From NCBI GenBank assembly GCA_947600345.1, contig CANQGC010000034.1:1-16772 (forward strand): DNA of 16,772 bases, given 5' to 3'. A model generated the notes under the pieces. That model had not been told where the DNA came from, ran no database searches, and worked only from the letters and a program-made list of their open reading frames with translations. Position 1 is the first letter of the stretch; each line of letters starts with the position of its first letter. Both the position numbers and the translations under genes were made by a program. Shown in pieces: positions 1-5,576 of the stretch. The DNA is from an uncultured Clostridia bacterium. GTDB lineage: Bacteria > Bacillota > Clostridia > Christensenellales > Aristaeellaceae.

Positions 1-1355
1 CCCTCAGTGGGCTCCTCCTCAGTAGCTTCGCCTTCGGTAGCCTCGCCCTCAGTGGGCTCTCCCTCGGTAACCTTTCCTTCGGTGGCTTCGCCCTCGGGAG
101 CAGTTTCTTCATTATTATTGTCGTCCGCCTCGGGTTCCTCGGTGGGCTCCTCGGTGGGTTCGGCTTCGGGCTGCGCGTTCTCCACCTTCACCAGGAATTC
201 GCTCTTGACGTAGGCCAGCGTGCCGTCCGGGAGCTGCACCTTGCTCCACTCGCCCTCCGTGCCGACTACCTTGAATATGTAGCCCTGCGTGGCCTGGGCG
301 ATCACGGGGGCATCCGTGCTCGGCTCGCTGCGGACGTTCAGCTTATCCGCGATCACCTCGTAGGATTCGCCCTTGAGCTCCTCCGGCTTGGCTTCCGGCT
401 CGGCCTCGGGCTCCTCCGTGGGCTCCGCCTCGGGCTCGGTGGCTTCCTCGCCAGGCTCGGTGGCCTCGGGCTCCTCCGTGGCCTCCGGCTCCTCGGTGGC
501 TTCGGGTTCCTCGGTGGCCTCCGGCTCGGCGGCCTCGGGCTCGACCTTCGCCAGCTGCGAGCTCAGCGCGAAACCGACCATGCCGTCCGGCAGCCGAACC
601 TCGAGCCAGTCCCCGCTGTAGCCCGTGACGTCCGCAATGAAGCCCTTCAGCATCTGGGAGATCAGGCGGGATTCCGCGCTGGCTTCCACATGCACGTCCA
701 CCGTGTCCGCCGTCACTTCGTACTGCGCGGGCTCCGCAAGCTTCTGCACCTTCGGCTGCTCGGGCGCCGCTTCCGCTTCGGCCTCCGCCTCGGCATCGCC
801 GGTGGCTTCGGTATCCGAACCGACCGCCTCCGCGTCGGCTTCCGCCTGCTCGCCGCTTCCGGTCTCGGCCTCGGCTTCCACCTTCACCATGTACATGGCC
901 GGCACGAAGCCCTCCGAGCCATCCGGCATCCGGATCTGGAACCAGTCGCCCGCCAGGCCGATGACGTTCACCTCGAACCCGCCGTAGAGCTGCGCCACGA
1001 CCGCCGAATTCAGGTTCGCCTCCACGTGCACGTCCACCGTGCGGCTGGGATCCTGGTTCACCTTGTAGGGCACCGGCTCCGCGAGCGCCTGGGTCGTTCC
1101 TTCATTAATACTGGCCTCCGGATCCACCGGCGCTTCCGTTCCGGTCGTCGCGCTTCCCTCCGGAGCGCTTCCGTCCGGCGCGATCGCGTCGCCCTCCGTC
1201 GCCACGGCAGCATCTCCCTGCTGCTCCGCCGGCCGCTCTGTCACGCCCCACAAGCGGAACGGCTCGGATACCTTCTCCGCCGCCAGTCCGCTCGCACCCA
1301 GCGCCAATATCAGCGCCAGCGTCAGTGCGACCAATCCGCTCATTCTCTTCTTCAT
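1..1355 (-). CDS. Secreted protein with three SH3b domains and acidic linkers (C-terminus outside window)
   Basis: Exported protein, probably cell-wall associated. The reading frame is open from the ATG at 1355 to the window edge (451 codons seen). An AGGAGG lies 8 bases upstream, and the N-terminus is a signal peptide (MKKRM, then a Leu/Ala-rich core to about residue 25). Three bacterial SH3 (SH3b) domains lie at about residues 93-157, 206-270 and 329-392. Each has the pattern VDV(H/R)xE...GDW..(V/I)(R/Q)(L/M)PDG..(G/A)(F/Y)V, and each ends in KVE. SH3b domains often bind peptidoglycan or other wall components, but the ligand here is unknown. The linkers are almost only Glu, Pro, Ala and Thr and contain tandem repeats. 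No enzyme domain is seen in the part present; one could lie beyond the edge. It follows the Ig-like gene at 1529-2128 by 173 bp on the same strand, so the two may share a transcript. Confidence 0.88.
   Translation of the reverse strand, partial: MKKRMSGLVALTLALILALGASGLAAEKVSEPFRLWGVTERPAEQQGDAAVATEGDAIAPDGSAPEGSATTGTEAPVDPEASINEGTTQALAEPVPYKVNQDPSRTVDVHVEANLNSAVVAQLYGGFEVNVIGLAGDWFQIRMPDGSEGFVPAMYMVKVEAEAETGSGEQAEADAEAVGSDTEATGDAEAEAEAEAAPEQPKVQKLAEPAQYEVTADTVDVHVEASAESRLISQMLKGFIADVTGYSGDWLEVRLPDGMVGFALSSQLAKVEPEAAEPEATEEPEATEEPEATEEPEATEPGEEATEPEAEPTEEPEAEPEAKPEELKGESYEVIADKLNVRSEPSTDAPVIAQATQGYIFKVVGTEGEWSKVQLPDGTLAYVKSEFLVKVENAQPEAEPTEEPTEEPEADDNNNEETAPEGEATEGKVTEGEPTEGEATEGEATEEEPTE
3..92 (-). 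repeat. Six tandem 15-bp units encoding TEGEA-like pentapeptides
   Basis: Positions 3-17, 18-32, 33-47, 48-62, 63-77 and 78-92 are variants of one 15-bp unit. They encode the pentapeptide pattern Glu-x-x-Thr-Glu in the linker after the third SH3b domain. The array may continue beyond the window edge. It is in frame, so gain or loss of a unit would only change linker length. Confidence 0.75.
459..530 (-). repeat. Four tandem 18-bp units encoding EEPEAT
   Basis: Units at 459-476, 477-494, 495-512 and 513-530 differ only at a few positions and encode a Glu-Pro-Glu-Ala-Thr-Glu hexapeptide. They form the core of the linker between SH3b domains two and three. Confidence 0.75.
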
Positions 1356-1485
1356 CGTCTTGTCCTCCTCAGATCGCTTCAAGGTCTTCCTTTTCCCCGA
1401 CGTTGGTCCGTCCTGTCCTCGCCTGGCCGCTCTTCGCGGCTTTGGCTCCCTCTTCTTTCCTTTTGCTATGATTGTCTTTATTACA

Positions 1486-1519
1486 CGAGCGAAACCGGAA
1501 CTCGCGTTCCGGCCGCTCG
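1486..1519 (-). other. Intergenic hairpin between the Ig-like and SH3b genes
   Basis: CCGGAAC (1495-1501) pairs with GTTCCGG (1506-1512) around a TCGC loop. CGAGCG (1486-1491) pairs outside it with CGCTCG (1514-1519). It sits just after the stop codon of the Ig-like gene. No T-run follows on the minus strand, so it is more likely a partial terminator, attenuator or RNA-processing hairpin than a strong stop. Confidence 0.5.
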
Positions 1520-1528
1520 CCAATCACC

Positions 1529-2128
1529 TCAGGCCTTGCTCTCCAGCACCACCCGGTACTCGTAGTTCACGTTCTCCTCGGTCAGCGCGAAGCTGTAGTC
1601 CGCGCCGCTCGCTCCCGCGATGGCCTTCCAGCCTTCGTCATCCTGCCGGTTTACCTCCCAGCGGATCGCGTACATCCGGTTCGCGTTGCTCACCTGAGCC
1701 GTGAGCGTCACCCGGTCTCCGTAGTAGAGGGCGCCCTCGCCCTTGCGCTCCACCTTGACGGCGGCTTCGAACGGAGCCGCGGTATCGAACAGGCCCAGCG
1801 GAGTCTCGCTATCCTCGATCTCCACCAGATCCTCGCCGCTCGCTTCGCTCGCGACTTCGGTCTGTACCTCGGTCTGTTCCGCTGCGGCATCCTGCCCGGC
1901 AGGCGCTTCGGCGGGCGCCTCGGCCTTCGGTGCTTCCGACTTCGGTTCTTCCTGGGCGGCTTCCGCCTTCGGCTCCTCCTTTACCGCCTTCTCCTCCGCC
2001 GGTTTGGAGGCCTCCTGCGTCTGCTCCACGGCGGCGGGTGCCTCGCCCTCGCCGAACGCAAAGGACATCGGGCTCATGCAGATACCCAGTGCCAGAACCA
2101 GTGTCAACATCTTCATCGTCTTCTTCAT
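1529..2128 (-). CDS. Secreted 199-aa protein with one C-terminal Ig-like domain
   Basis: Small exported protein of unknown function. The ATG at 2128 is chosen because AAAGGAGG lies 7 bases upstream and the protein then begins with a clear signal peptide (MKKTMKML to about residue 26). The same frame is open for 29 more codons upstream, but those give no signal sequence. Residues 27-100 are a low-complexity linker rich in Ala, Glu, Lys and Pro. Residues 125-199 look like one immunoglobulin-like beta domain: YGDRVTLTAQV, then IRWEVN, then GADYSF and NYEYRVV, a pattern seen in Ig-like repeats of clostridial surface proteins. No C-terminal membrane span or sorting signal is present. I see no promoter between this gene and the inverted repeat at 2323. 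Its transcription may therefore come from, or through, the recombinase cassette just upstream. Confidence 0.85.
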   Translation of the reverse strand: MKKTMKMLTLVLALGICMSPMSFAFGEGEAPAAVEQTQEASKPAEEKAVKEEPKAEAAQEEPKSEAPKAEAPAEAPAGQDAAAEQTEVQTEVASEASGEDLVEIEDSETPLGLFDTAAPFEAAVKVERKGEGALYYGDRVTLTAQVSNANRMYAIRWEVNRQDDEGWKAIAGASGADYSFALTEENVNYEYRVVLESKA

Positions 2129-2222
2129 TGGCCTACCTCCTTTAATCTTGGCGTCAGTCTCTTTATTTTCGTTACGTTCTTGTATTTGGAATGCTCTTCT
2201 CGAGCGAACTCCCAATCCTTAC

Positions 2223-2238
2223 GGCGGGTTTTCCCGCC
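2223..2238. other. Perfect GGCGGG/CCCGCC hairpin in the leader of the Ig-like gene
   Basis: GGCGGG, a TTTT loop, then CCCGCC. On the minus strand it would fold in the 5' untranslated region about 95 bases before the ATG of the Ig-like gene. No U-tract follows directly, so termination is doubtful. Confidence 0.5.
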
Positions 2239-2241
2239 CTT

Positions 2242-2271
2242 TGGTTACATCTTTTTTTATTCATGTAACCA
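2242..2271. repeat. 9-bp inverted repeat TGGTTACAT / ATGTAACCA
   Basis: Exact 9-bp arms at 2242-2250 and 2263-2271 around a 12-base AT-only-plus-C loop. It lies between the recombinase cassette and the Ig-like gene. It could be a protein-binding site or an RNA hairpin in the leader; the sequence does not decide. Confidence 0.5.
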
Positions 2272-2322
2272 TTCTCCAGCCGCCCCGGCCCGGACACCCC
2301 GTCCGAAACCCTCCACTCCCGC

Positions 2323-2346
2323 CGCAGAGGCTATATCTCTGCGACA
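2323..2346 (+). repeat. Left inverted site of the recombinase cassette
   Basis: Arms CGCAGAG (2323-2329) and CTCTGCG (2337-2343) are perfect inverted complements around the 7-bp spacer GCTATAT (2330-2336), followed inward by ACA. Positions 2325-2346 match the reverse complement of 3829-3850 exactly over 22 bp. The arm-spacer-arm layout is that of a tyrosine-recombinase core site. Confidence 0.75.
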
Positions 2347-2379
2347 TCGAGGACACATGCGGCGCGAAAGCGCTGAAAT

Positions 2380-2420
2380 AGCGGGATTTTCGGTGGACTT
2401 GTCCATCCGAAAATCCCGCT
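2380..2420. terminator. Long hairpin after the recombinase gene, possible terminator
   Basis: The 14-bp arm 2380-2393 (AGCGGGATTTTCGG) pairs exactly with 2407-2420. Inside, TGGAC (2394-2398) pairs with GTCCA (2401-2405), leaving a two-base loop and one bulge. It lies 35 bases past the recombinase stop codon. Strong stem, but no T-run follows on the minus strand, so it could equally be a processing or binding structure. Confidence 0.5.
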
Positions 2421-2433
2421 TCGATCGTCAGAT

Positions 2434-2444
2434 TTGACTGCGCA
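2434..2444 (+). repeat. Direct repeat TTGACTGCGCA, left copy (possible arm site)
   Basis: The 11-bp sequence TTGACTGCGCA is found here, 11 bases beyond the recombinase stop codon. It recurs in the same orientation at 3648-3658, with a 10-bp version at 3637-3646. Copies on both sides of the gene suggest binding sites for the N-terminal DNA-binding domain of the recombinase. Confidence 0.6.
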
Positions 2445-2454
2445 AAACGAAAAA

Positions 2455-3573
2455 CTAGAGTCCGACCTTCGACAGCTTGTTCATGTTCCTTCGCTTCAGC
2501 TCCAGCGAGGAATGGACGTAGCGCTCCAAGGTGATCGTGGTGTTCGCGTGGCCCAGGACCTCGCTGAGGCTCTTCAGCTCGAAGCCCGCCTCCACGCAGC
2601 GCGTCGCGAAGGTGTGGCGCAGCGTATGAAAGTGGACGCCCGCCAGGTCGCAGTCCCGGGCGTAGCGCTCCATGTGCCGCTGCAGCGCGCGCGGCTCCAT
2701 GTACCGCTCGGTGCCGGTCAGCACGAAGCCGCTCGCGCGCCTGAGCGGGTACGCCGCGCACAGCTCAAACGCGCTGTCGGACATGGGAATCAGCCGCGCG
2801 GAGGTATCGCTCTTCGGGCTCCCGATGGCGACCAGCGTCTTCCTGTCCGACGTTGCGTCCAGGTTCCGCAGGCGCTGCATCGTAGCATCCACGCGGATCG
2901 TTCGGTCCGCCAAAGAAATGTTGCTCCAGCGGAGGGCGCAGAGCTCCCCGATGCGCATGCCGGTCAGCAGCGCCAGCAGCGTTCCGAACTTGCAGGCGTC
3001 CATATCCCGCTTCAGATAGTCGATCAGCCTGCGCTGCTCCTCGAGATTCAGCACGCGTATCTCGCTGCGCGGCATCTTCGGGTAGTTGATCTCGATGTCC
3101 CGAACGTCGCCGGGGCGCCTCTTCGCCGCGAACTTCAGGATCATGTTGAATTCCGCGAGGATGTCCTTCACCGTCTTGGGCGCCAGGCCGCGGCCGTCGA
3201 GCAGCTCCATTCGGAATTCATCGACCATCGGCGTGCAGATCTCGGGGAGCGCCTTCTCCCCGAAAAAGGGAAGGATTTGCTTGTTGAGGATGTTTTCGTA
3301 CTTTATATAGGTAGAATCTCGCACCTTCTCCCGCTGATACTTCAGCCATTCCGCTCCAAAGGACGCAAAAAATGGCCGATCGCCCCCGCTCAAATGGTCG
3401 CCCTGGGCGTAGAGCTCCATCCTCTTTTCGAAAACTTTTGTCTTCGCCTCCTTGTAAGTTCTTCCGTAGCAAAATCCGTAGATGATTTTTCCGGAAATAG
3501 TGTAACCCTTCACATAGCGCGCTTCCCACCTGCCGTCCTTGCGTTTGAAGATGTTTTCTCCCTTTTTGGACAT
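2455..3573 (-). CDS. Tyrosine recombinase / integrase (phage integrase family)
   Basis: Site-specific recombinase that cuts and rejoins DNA through a covalent 3'-phosphotyrosine. The 372-aa product is of usual length for the Tn916/phage integrase type. Residues 1-65 resemble an AP2-like arm-binding domain (KRKDGRWEARY...GYTISGK...). Residues about 70-155 form the SAM-like core-binding domain. The catalytic domain follows with all expected residues: R207 in TGMRIGEL, K254, H316 and R319 in HTLRHTFA, H342 in LGHA, and nucleophile Y352. The ATG at 3573 is preferred because AAAAGGAGG lies 8 bases upstream; a 21-codon upstream extension has no ribosome site. It is the only gene between the inverted sites at 2323 and 3829. 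No excisionase, relaxase or other mobility gene is nearby, which fits a local inversion enzyme or a very small element. Confidence 0.95.
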   Translation of the reverse strand: MSKKGENIFKRKDGRWEARYVKGYTISGKIIYGFCYGRTYKEAKTKVFEKRMELYAQGDHLSGGDRPFFASFGAEWLKYQREKVRDSTYIKYENILNKQILPFFGEKALPEICTPMVDEFRMELLDGRGLAPKTVKDILAEFNMILKFAAKRRPGDVRDIEINYPKMPRSEIRVLNLEEQRRLIDYLKRDMDACKFGTLLALLTGMRIGELCALRWSNISLADRTIRVDATMQRLRNLDATSDRKTLVAIGSPKSDTSARLIPMSDSAFELCAAYPLRRASGFVLTGTERYMEPRALQRHMERYARDCDLAGVHFHTLRHTFATRCVEAGFELKSLSEVLGHANTTITLERYVHSSLELKRRNMNKLSKVGL

Positions 3574-3636
3574 AAATTTGGCCTCCTTTTGGTTGTAATT
3601 CACCCCTCTTTGGAAGGAATGACGGCAAAATTGCAA

Positions 3637-3658
3637 TGACTGCGCACTTGACTGCGCA
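3637..3658 (+). repeat. Two tandem copies of the TGACTGCGCA repeat (possible arm sites)
   Basis: TGACTGCGCA at 3637-3646 and TTGACTGCGCA at 3648-3658, with a 12-bp pitch, just upstream of the recombinase start. They match the copy at 2434-2444 on the other side of the gene. Two copies on one side and one on the other recall the unequal arm sites of heterobivalent integrases. Confidence 0.6.
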
Positions 3659-3738
3659 TGCCCATTTCAAACCGTATCTGTTTGTGCATATTTCACCATA
3701 AATTCAGGTATTTTATAGAAGATATGATGAATTATTGC

Positions 3739-3760
3739 TTTTGGAAAATTTTTTCCAAAA
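3739..3760. repeat. AT-rich dyad just upstream of the outward promoter
   Basis: TTTTGGAAAA (3739-3748) and TTTTCCAAAA (3751-3760) are exact inverted complements separated by two T. The dyad ends 5 bases before the -35 element at 3766, where an activator or the recombinase could bind. It could also act as an AT-rich UP-type element. Confidence 0.5.
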
Positions 3761-3765
3761 CAATA

Positions 3766-3794
3766 TTGACCTGTGCAGGGTTTTCCATTATAAT
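3766..3794 (+). promoter_or_regulatory. Near-consensus sigma-A promoter pointing out of the cassette
   Basis: TTGACC (3766-3771), a 17-bp spacer, then TATAAT (3789-3794), with an AT-rich stretch upstream. It reads rightward, away from the recombinase gene, and its start point (about 3801) lies 28 bases before the right-hand inverted site. No plus-strand gene follows before 12777. If the cassette were inverted, this promoter would map to about 2381-2409 on the minus strand, reading toward the Ig-like gene at 2128. Confidence 0.75.
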
Positions 3795-3828
3795 AGAAGA
3801 CACAGAAGCCGCTTGCAGAAAAGCAGTT

Positions 3829-3852
3829 TGTCGCAGAGATATAGCCTCTGTG
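3829..3852 (-). repeat. Right inverted site of the recombinase cassette
   Basis: Arms CGCAGAG (3832-3838) and CTCTGTG (3846-3852) flank the 7-bp spacer ATATAGC, the reverse complement of the left spacer GCTATAT. Compared with the left site there is one mismatch in 24 bp, in the outer arm. Confidence 0.75.
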
Positions 3853-3860
3853 ATTTTTTT
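3832..3860 (+). terminator. Intrinsic terminator formed by the right inverted site
   Basis: The dyad of the right-hand site folds into a 7-bp stem (one G-T pair) with a 7-base loop. It is followed by A and seven T (3854-3860). The T-run lies outside the cassette, so the left site, which has no T-run on its outer side, would not terminate. Confidence 0.6.
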
Positions 3861-3932
3861 GTGCCTTCCGGATAGAATTGCCCAGGGAAAGGTGCGGCAT
3901 CCGAAAGAATATTGACACTCACTTTGAATTGA

Positions 3933-3952
3933 AGAAATCCGCGCGGATTTCT
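3933..3952. repeat. Perfect 20-bp palindrome AGAAATCCGCGCGGATTTCT
   Basis: The sequence equals its own reverse complement over all 20 bases. It could be an operator for a dimeric regulator or the stem of a cruciform or RNA hairpin. No T-run follows on either strand. Confidence 0.6.
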
Positions 3953-3976
3953 GTACAAGACTTCGGTTTGCAATTC

Positions 3977-3995
3977 GAGACTTCGGTCTCTTTTT
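3977..3995 (+). terminator. Intrinsic terminator with TTCG tetraloop
   Basis: GAGAC (3977-3981), a TTCG loop, GTCTC (3986-3990), then five T. It points rightward and would stop readthrough from the cassette promoter before it runs antisense into the operon at 4233-12396. Confidence 0.65.
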
Positions 3996-4084
3996 AGCCG
4001 CTCCGGCGCAAACTTAGTTCAGAATGGGTTCGTTTTGAAGCTTGCTCCTGTGAAATGACGCTTGGCAAATGCCGCGGAGGAGAC

Positions 4085-4124
4085 AAAAAAGCGCCCACCA
4101 GCTCGCATCGAGAGCCGGTGGGCG
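4085..4124 (-). terminator. Rho-independent terminator of the minus-strand operon
   Basis: CGCCCACC (4092-4099) pairs with GGTGGGCG (4117-4124), and the stem continues inward through AGCTC with one mismatch. On the minus strand the stem is followed by a run of six T (4085-4090). It lies 108 bases past the stop codon of the acyltransferase-like gene, the last gene of the operon. Confidence 0.85.
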
Positions 4125-4232
4125 TTTGTGTGCGCCCGAAGGGGTTGGAACCGCGGAGGTCATCCGCCAGGTTCCGGAAGGGCGCGCGTCTTCAATTGTA
4201 CCTGGCCGGGTTCGCGGCTCAGGCGCGAACCG

Positions 4233-5522
4233 TCACGGCTGTGGGAAGGGGTTGTCGATCCGCTCCGCGGGAATGCGCAGCGGATGGGGGCCGGATACCG
4301 CGCAGTCGATGCCCTCCCGCGCCAGCTCTTCGGCGAACTGGCGGACGTAGGCGTCCCCCTCGAATTCCTGCATGAAGCACAGGTCGAAGCCGCCGTTGAC
4401 CGCCATGACCTCCACCATGATGCCGAGGTTCGTCACGTCACAGTTCGCGTACACGGCGTCCAGATGGGGCTCCAGCGCCCCCCAGTCCGCCCGGCCCACA
4501 TAGCTGACCGAGAACGTCTGCCCGCCACGCGCCGACGTGGAAGCCGCCGACAGCATCGCGTACTTCTGCGCCTGGGGCAGGCTCTTCAGGCGGCCGGTGA
4601 GGCGGATGTAGTTCCGCACCGTCACCAGCACGTTCTCCGGCTGGGACTGCAGCATGACCATGCCCCGGCTGCAGGTGGCCAGCTTGGTCACCGGTTCGCG
4701 CAGCTTCGAGGCTTCATACTTGAGGTGCAAGAGCGGCACGTGGACGTGGTGCGCCAGCGGCTTGCCCAGCGCTGGGCGAATGTTGAGCGCCATTCCGCCC
4801 ACGATGGGGAGCTCTTCCTCCGGGTGCAGCGCCCGGATGGCCTTGGCCAGGAATACACTCACCATCGTGGCCGGGCTTCCGTCCTGTTCCCGGGAATACT
4901 TGACGAAGGCGTCCTCGGCGATGTGCAGGTGGTAGCTGATCCGCTTGCCGTCCCGCTCGAGCGTGAGCGCCCGCACCGGCTTGTACTCGCCGAAGGGCTG
5001 AACGTCGTCGGGGACGCTCTCGGGATAGGGCTCCTCCACCTCCTCGGCCGGGATCTCGCCGCCCGCCAGGCGGATGCCCGCCGGATCGAGCCGCACGCCC
5101 TCCCGCGCGCAGAGGTAGTGATAGAGTATGGTCTTCATCCAGGGCAGCGCGCCCGTGCCGTCCATCAGCGCGTGGGAGGCGTCGAAGAAGATCGAATCGC
5201 CCGCCCAGCCCAGCGCAATCAGGTGAAAGTTCGATTCCTCGCTGCAGAGCGTCACGGGCTCCGTACCCTCCCGCACCACCACCGGCAGCGGGTTGTCCTC
5301 CAGGGCGTACTCCTCGCCCACACGGATGCGGCGCACGGCGAAGTAGGGGTAGCGGGGCATCGCAGCGTCCACCGCGCGGCGCAGCGCCTCGCCGTCCACC
5401 GGCCGCTTCAGGCGCACCTCGATGCGGAAGGTGAAGGGGCTCTCCTCGCTGGATATGTAGAATCCGTACAGGGACGTGTTCAGTCTGGTGATCGCCAAGG
5501 CTTCATCCCACTCCTTTTTCAT
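4233..5522 (-). CDS. Condensation-domain / acyltransferase-fold protein
   Basis: Protein of the chloramphenicol-acetyltransferase-like fold shared by NRPS condensation domains, PapA-type and alcohol O-acyltransferases. Of 429 aa, the N-terminal half carries the catalytic signature HxxxDG as H117-ALM-D121-G122 in SHALMDGTGA. The C-terminal half has VSYVGRADWG (about 339-348), placed like the conserved SxxG.xxW motif of these acyltransferases. It is free-standing, with no carrier protein or adenylation domain nearby, so it more likely moves an acyl group between CoA or another donor and an alcohol or amine; the substrate is unknown. No signal peptide or membrane span, so cytoplasmic. The ATG at 5522 has only a weak ribosome site. 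A TTG nine codons in, 12 bases after AAGGAG, is an alternative. It follows the Sel1 gene by 54 bp and precedes the terminator at 4085, so it is the last operon gene. Confidence 0.82.
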   Translation of the reverse strand: MKKEWDEALAITRLNTSLYGFYISSEESPFTFRIEVRLKRPVDGEALRRAVDAAMPRYPYFAVRRIRVGEEYALEDNPLPVVVREGTEPVTLCSEESNFHLIALGWAGDSIFFDASHALMDGTGALPWMKTILYHYLCAREGVRLDPAGIRLAGGEIPAEEVEEPYPESVPDDVQPFGEYKPVRALTLERDGKRISYHLHIAEDAFVKYSREQDGSPATMVSVFLAKAIRALHPEEELPIVGGMALNIRPALGKPLAHHVHVPLLHLKYEASKLREPVTKLATCSRGMVMLQSQPENVLVTVRNYIRLTGRLKSLPQAQKYAMLSAASTSARGGQTFSVSYVGRADWGALEPHLDAVYANCDVTNLGIMVEVMAVNGGFDLCFMQEFEGDAYVRQFAEELAREGIDCAVSGPHPLRIPAERIDNPFPQP

Positions 5523-5576
5523 ACAATTTCATCACAAGCATCATTTCCGGAGGGCGTTCCTCCGCGGGAGCGCCGC

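Larger units (their letters stand above)
2323..3852. mobile_element. Putative invertible tyrosine-recombinase cassette bounded by inverted core-type sites
   Basis: A 1530-bp segment whose ends are inverted copies of one 24-bp sequence (23 of 24 identical). It holds one tyrosine recombinase gene (2455-3573), three copies of a short direct repeat, a large hairpin and one near-consensus promoter pointing rightward out of the segment. Because the spacers of the two end sites are in opposite orientation, recombination between them would invert the segment rather than delete it. Conjugative-transposon relatives such as Tn916 also have imperfect inverted ends with internal direct repeats, so a minimal integrative element is the alternative. 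No cargo gene other than the recombinase is present. Confidence 0.6.
3801..3860 (+). ncRNA. Possible short transcript from the cassette promoter
   Basis: The region between the predicted start of the 3766-3794 promoter and the hairpin plus T7 run ending at 3860 would give an RNA of about 60 bases. Readthrough would extend it to the next terminator at 3995. No coding frame with a ribosome site is in it. It may be a regulatory RNA or only an abortive transcript of the present (off) orientation. Confidence 0.3.
3861..4084. other. Gene-free spacer between cassette and operon terminator
   Basis: No open frame here has a ribosome site or protein-like composition. The left part belongs to an AT-rich island (about 3660-3990), while the flanks are GC-rich. 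It holds the 20-bp palindrome at 3933-3952 and the terminator at 3977-3995. A TTGACA at 3912-3917 has no matching -10 element. Confidence 0.5.

Noticed and set aside
3787..3794. Minus-strand TATAAT within the palindromic ATTATAAT as the recombinase promoter
   Set aside because: No -35-like hexamer sits at 16-18 bp on that strand. The plus-strand reading has a near-consensus -35 at exactly 17 bp.
2323..3852. Insertion sequence with target-site duplication
   Set aside because: The gene is a tyrosine recombinase, not a DDE transposase. No short direct duplication is visible outside the two sites (left flank ends in CTCCCGC, right flank starts ATTTTTT).
3658..3918. Small open frames on both strands in the AT-rich island
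   Set aside because: Neither has a ribosome site, and both overlap the promoter, dyad and inverted site, which explain the sequence better.
3912..3940. TTGACA at 3912-3917 as a second plus-strand promoter
   Set aside because: No -10 element at the right distance; the position falls in the 20-bp palindrome.
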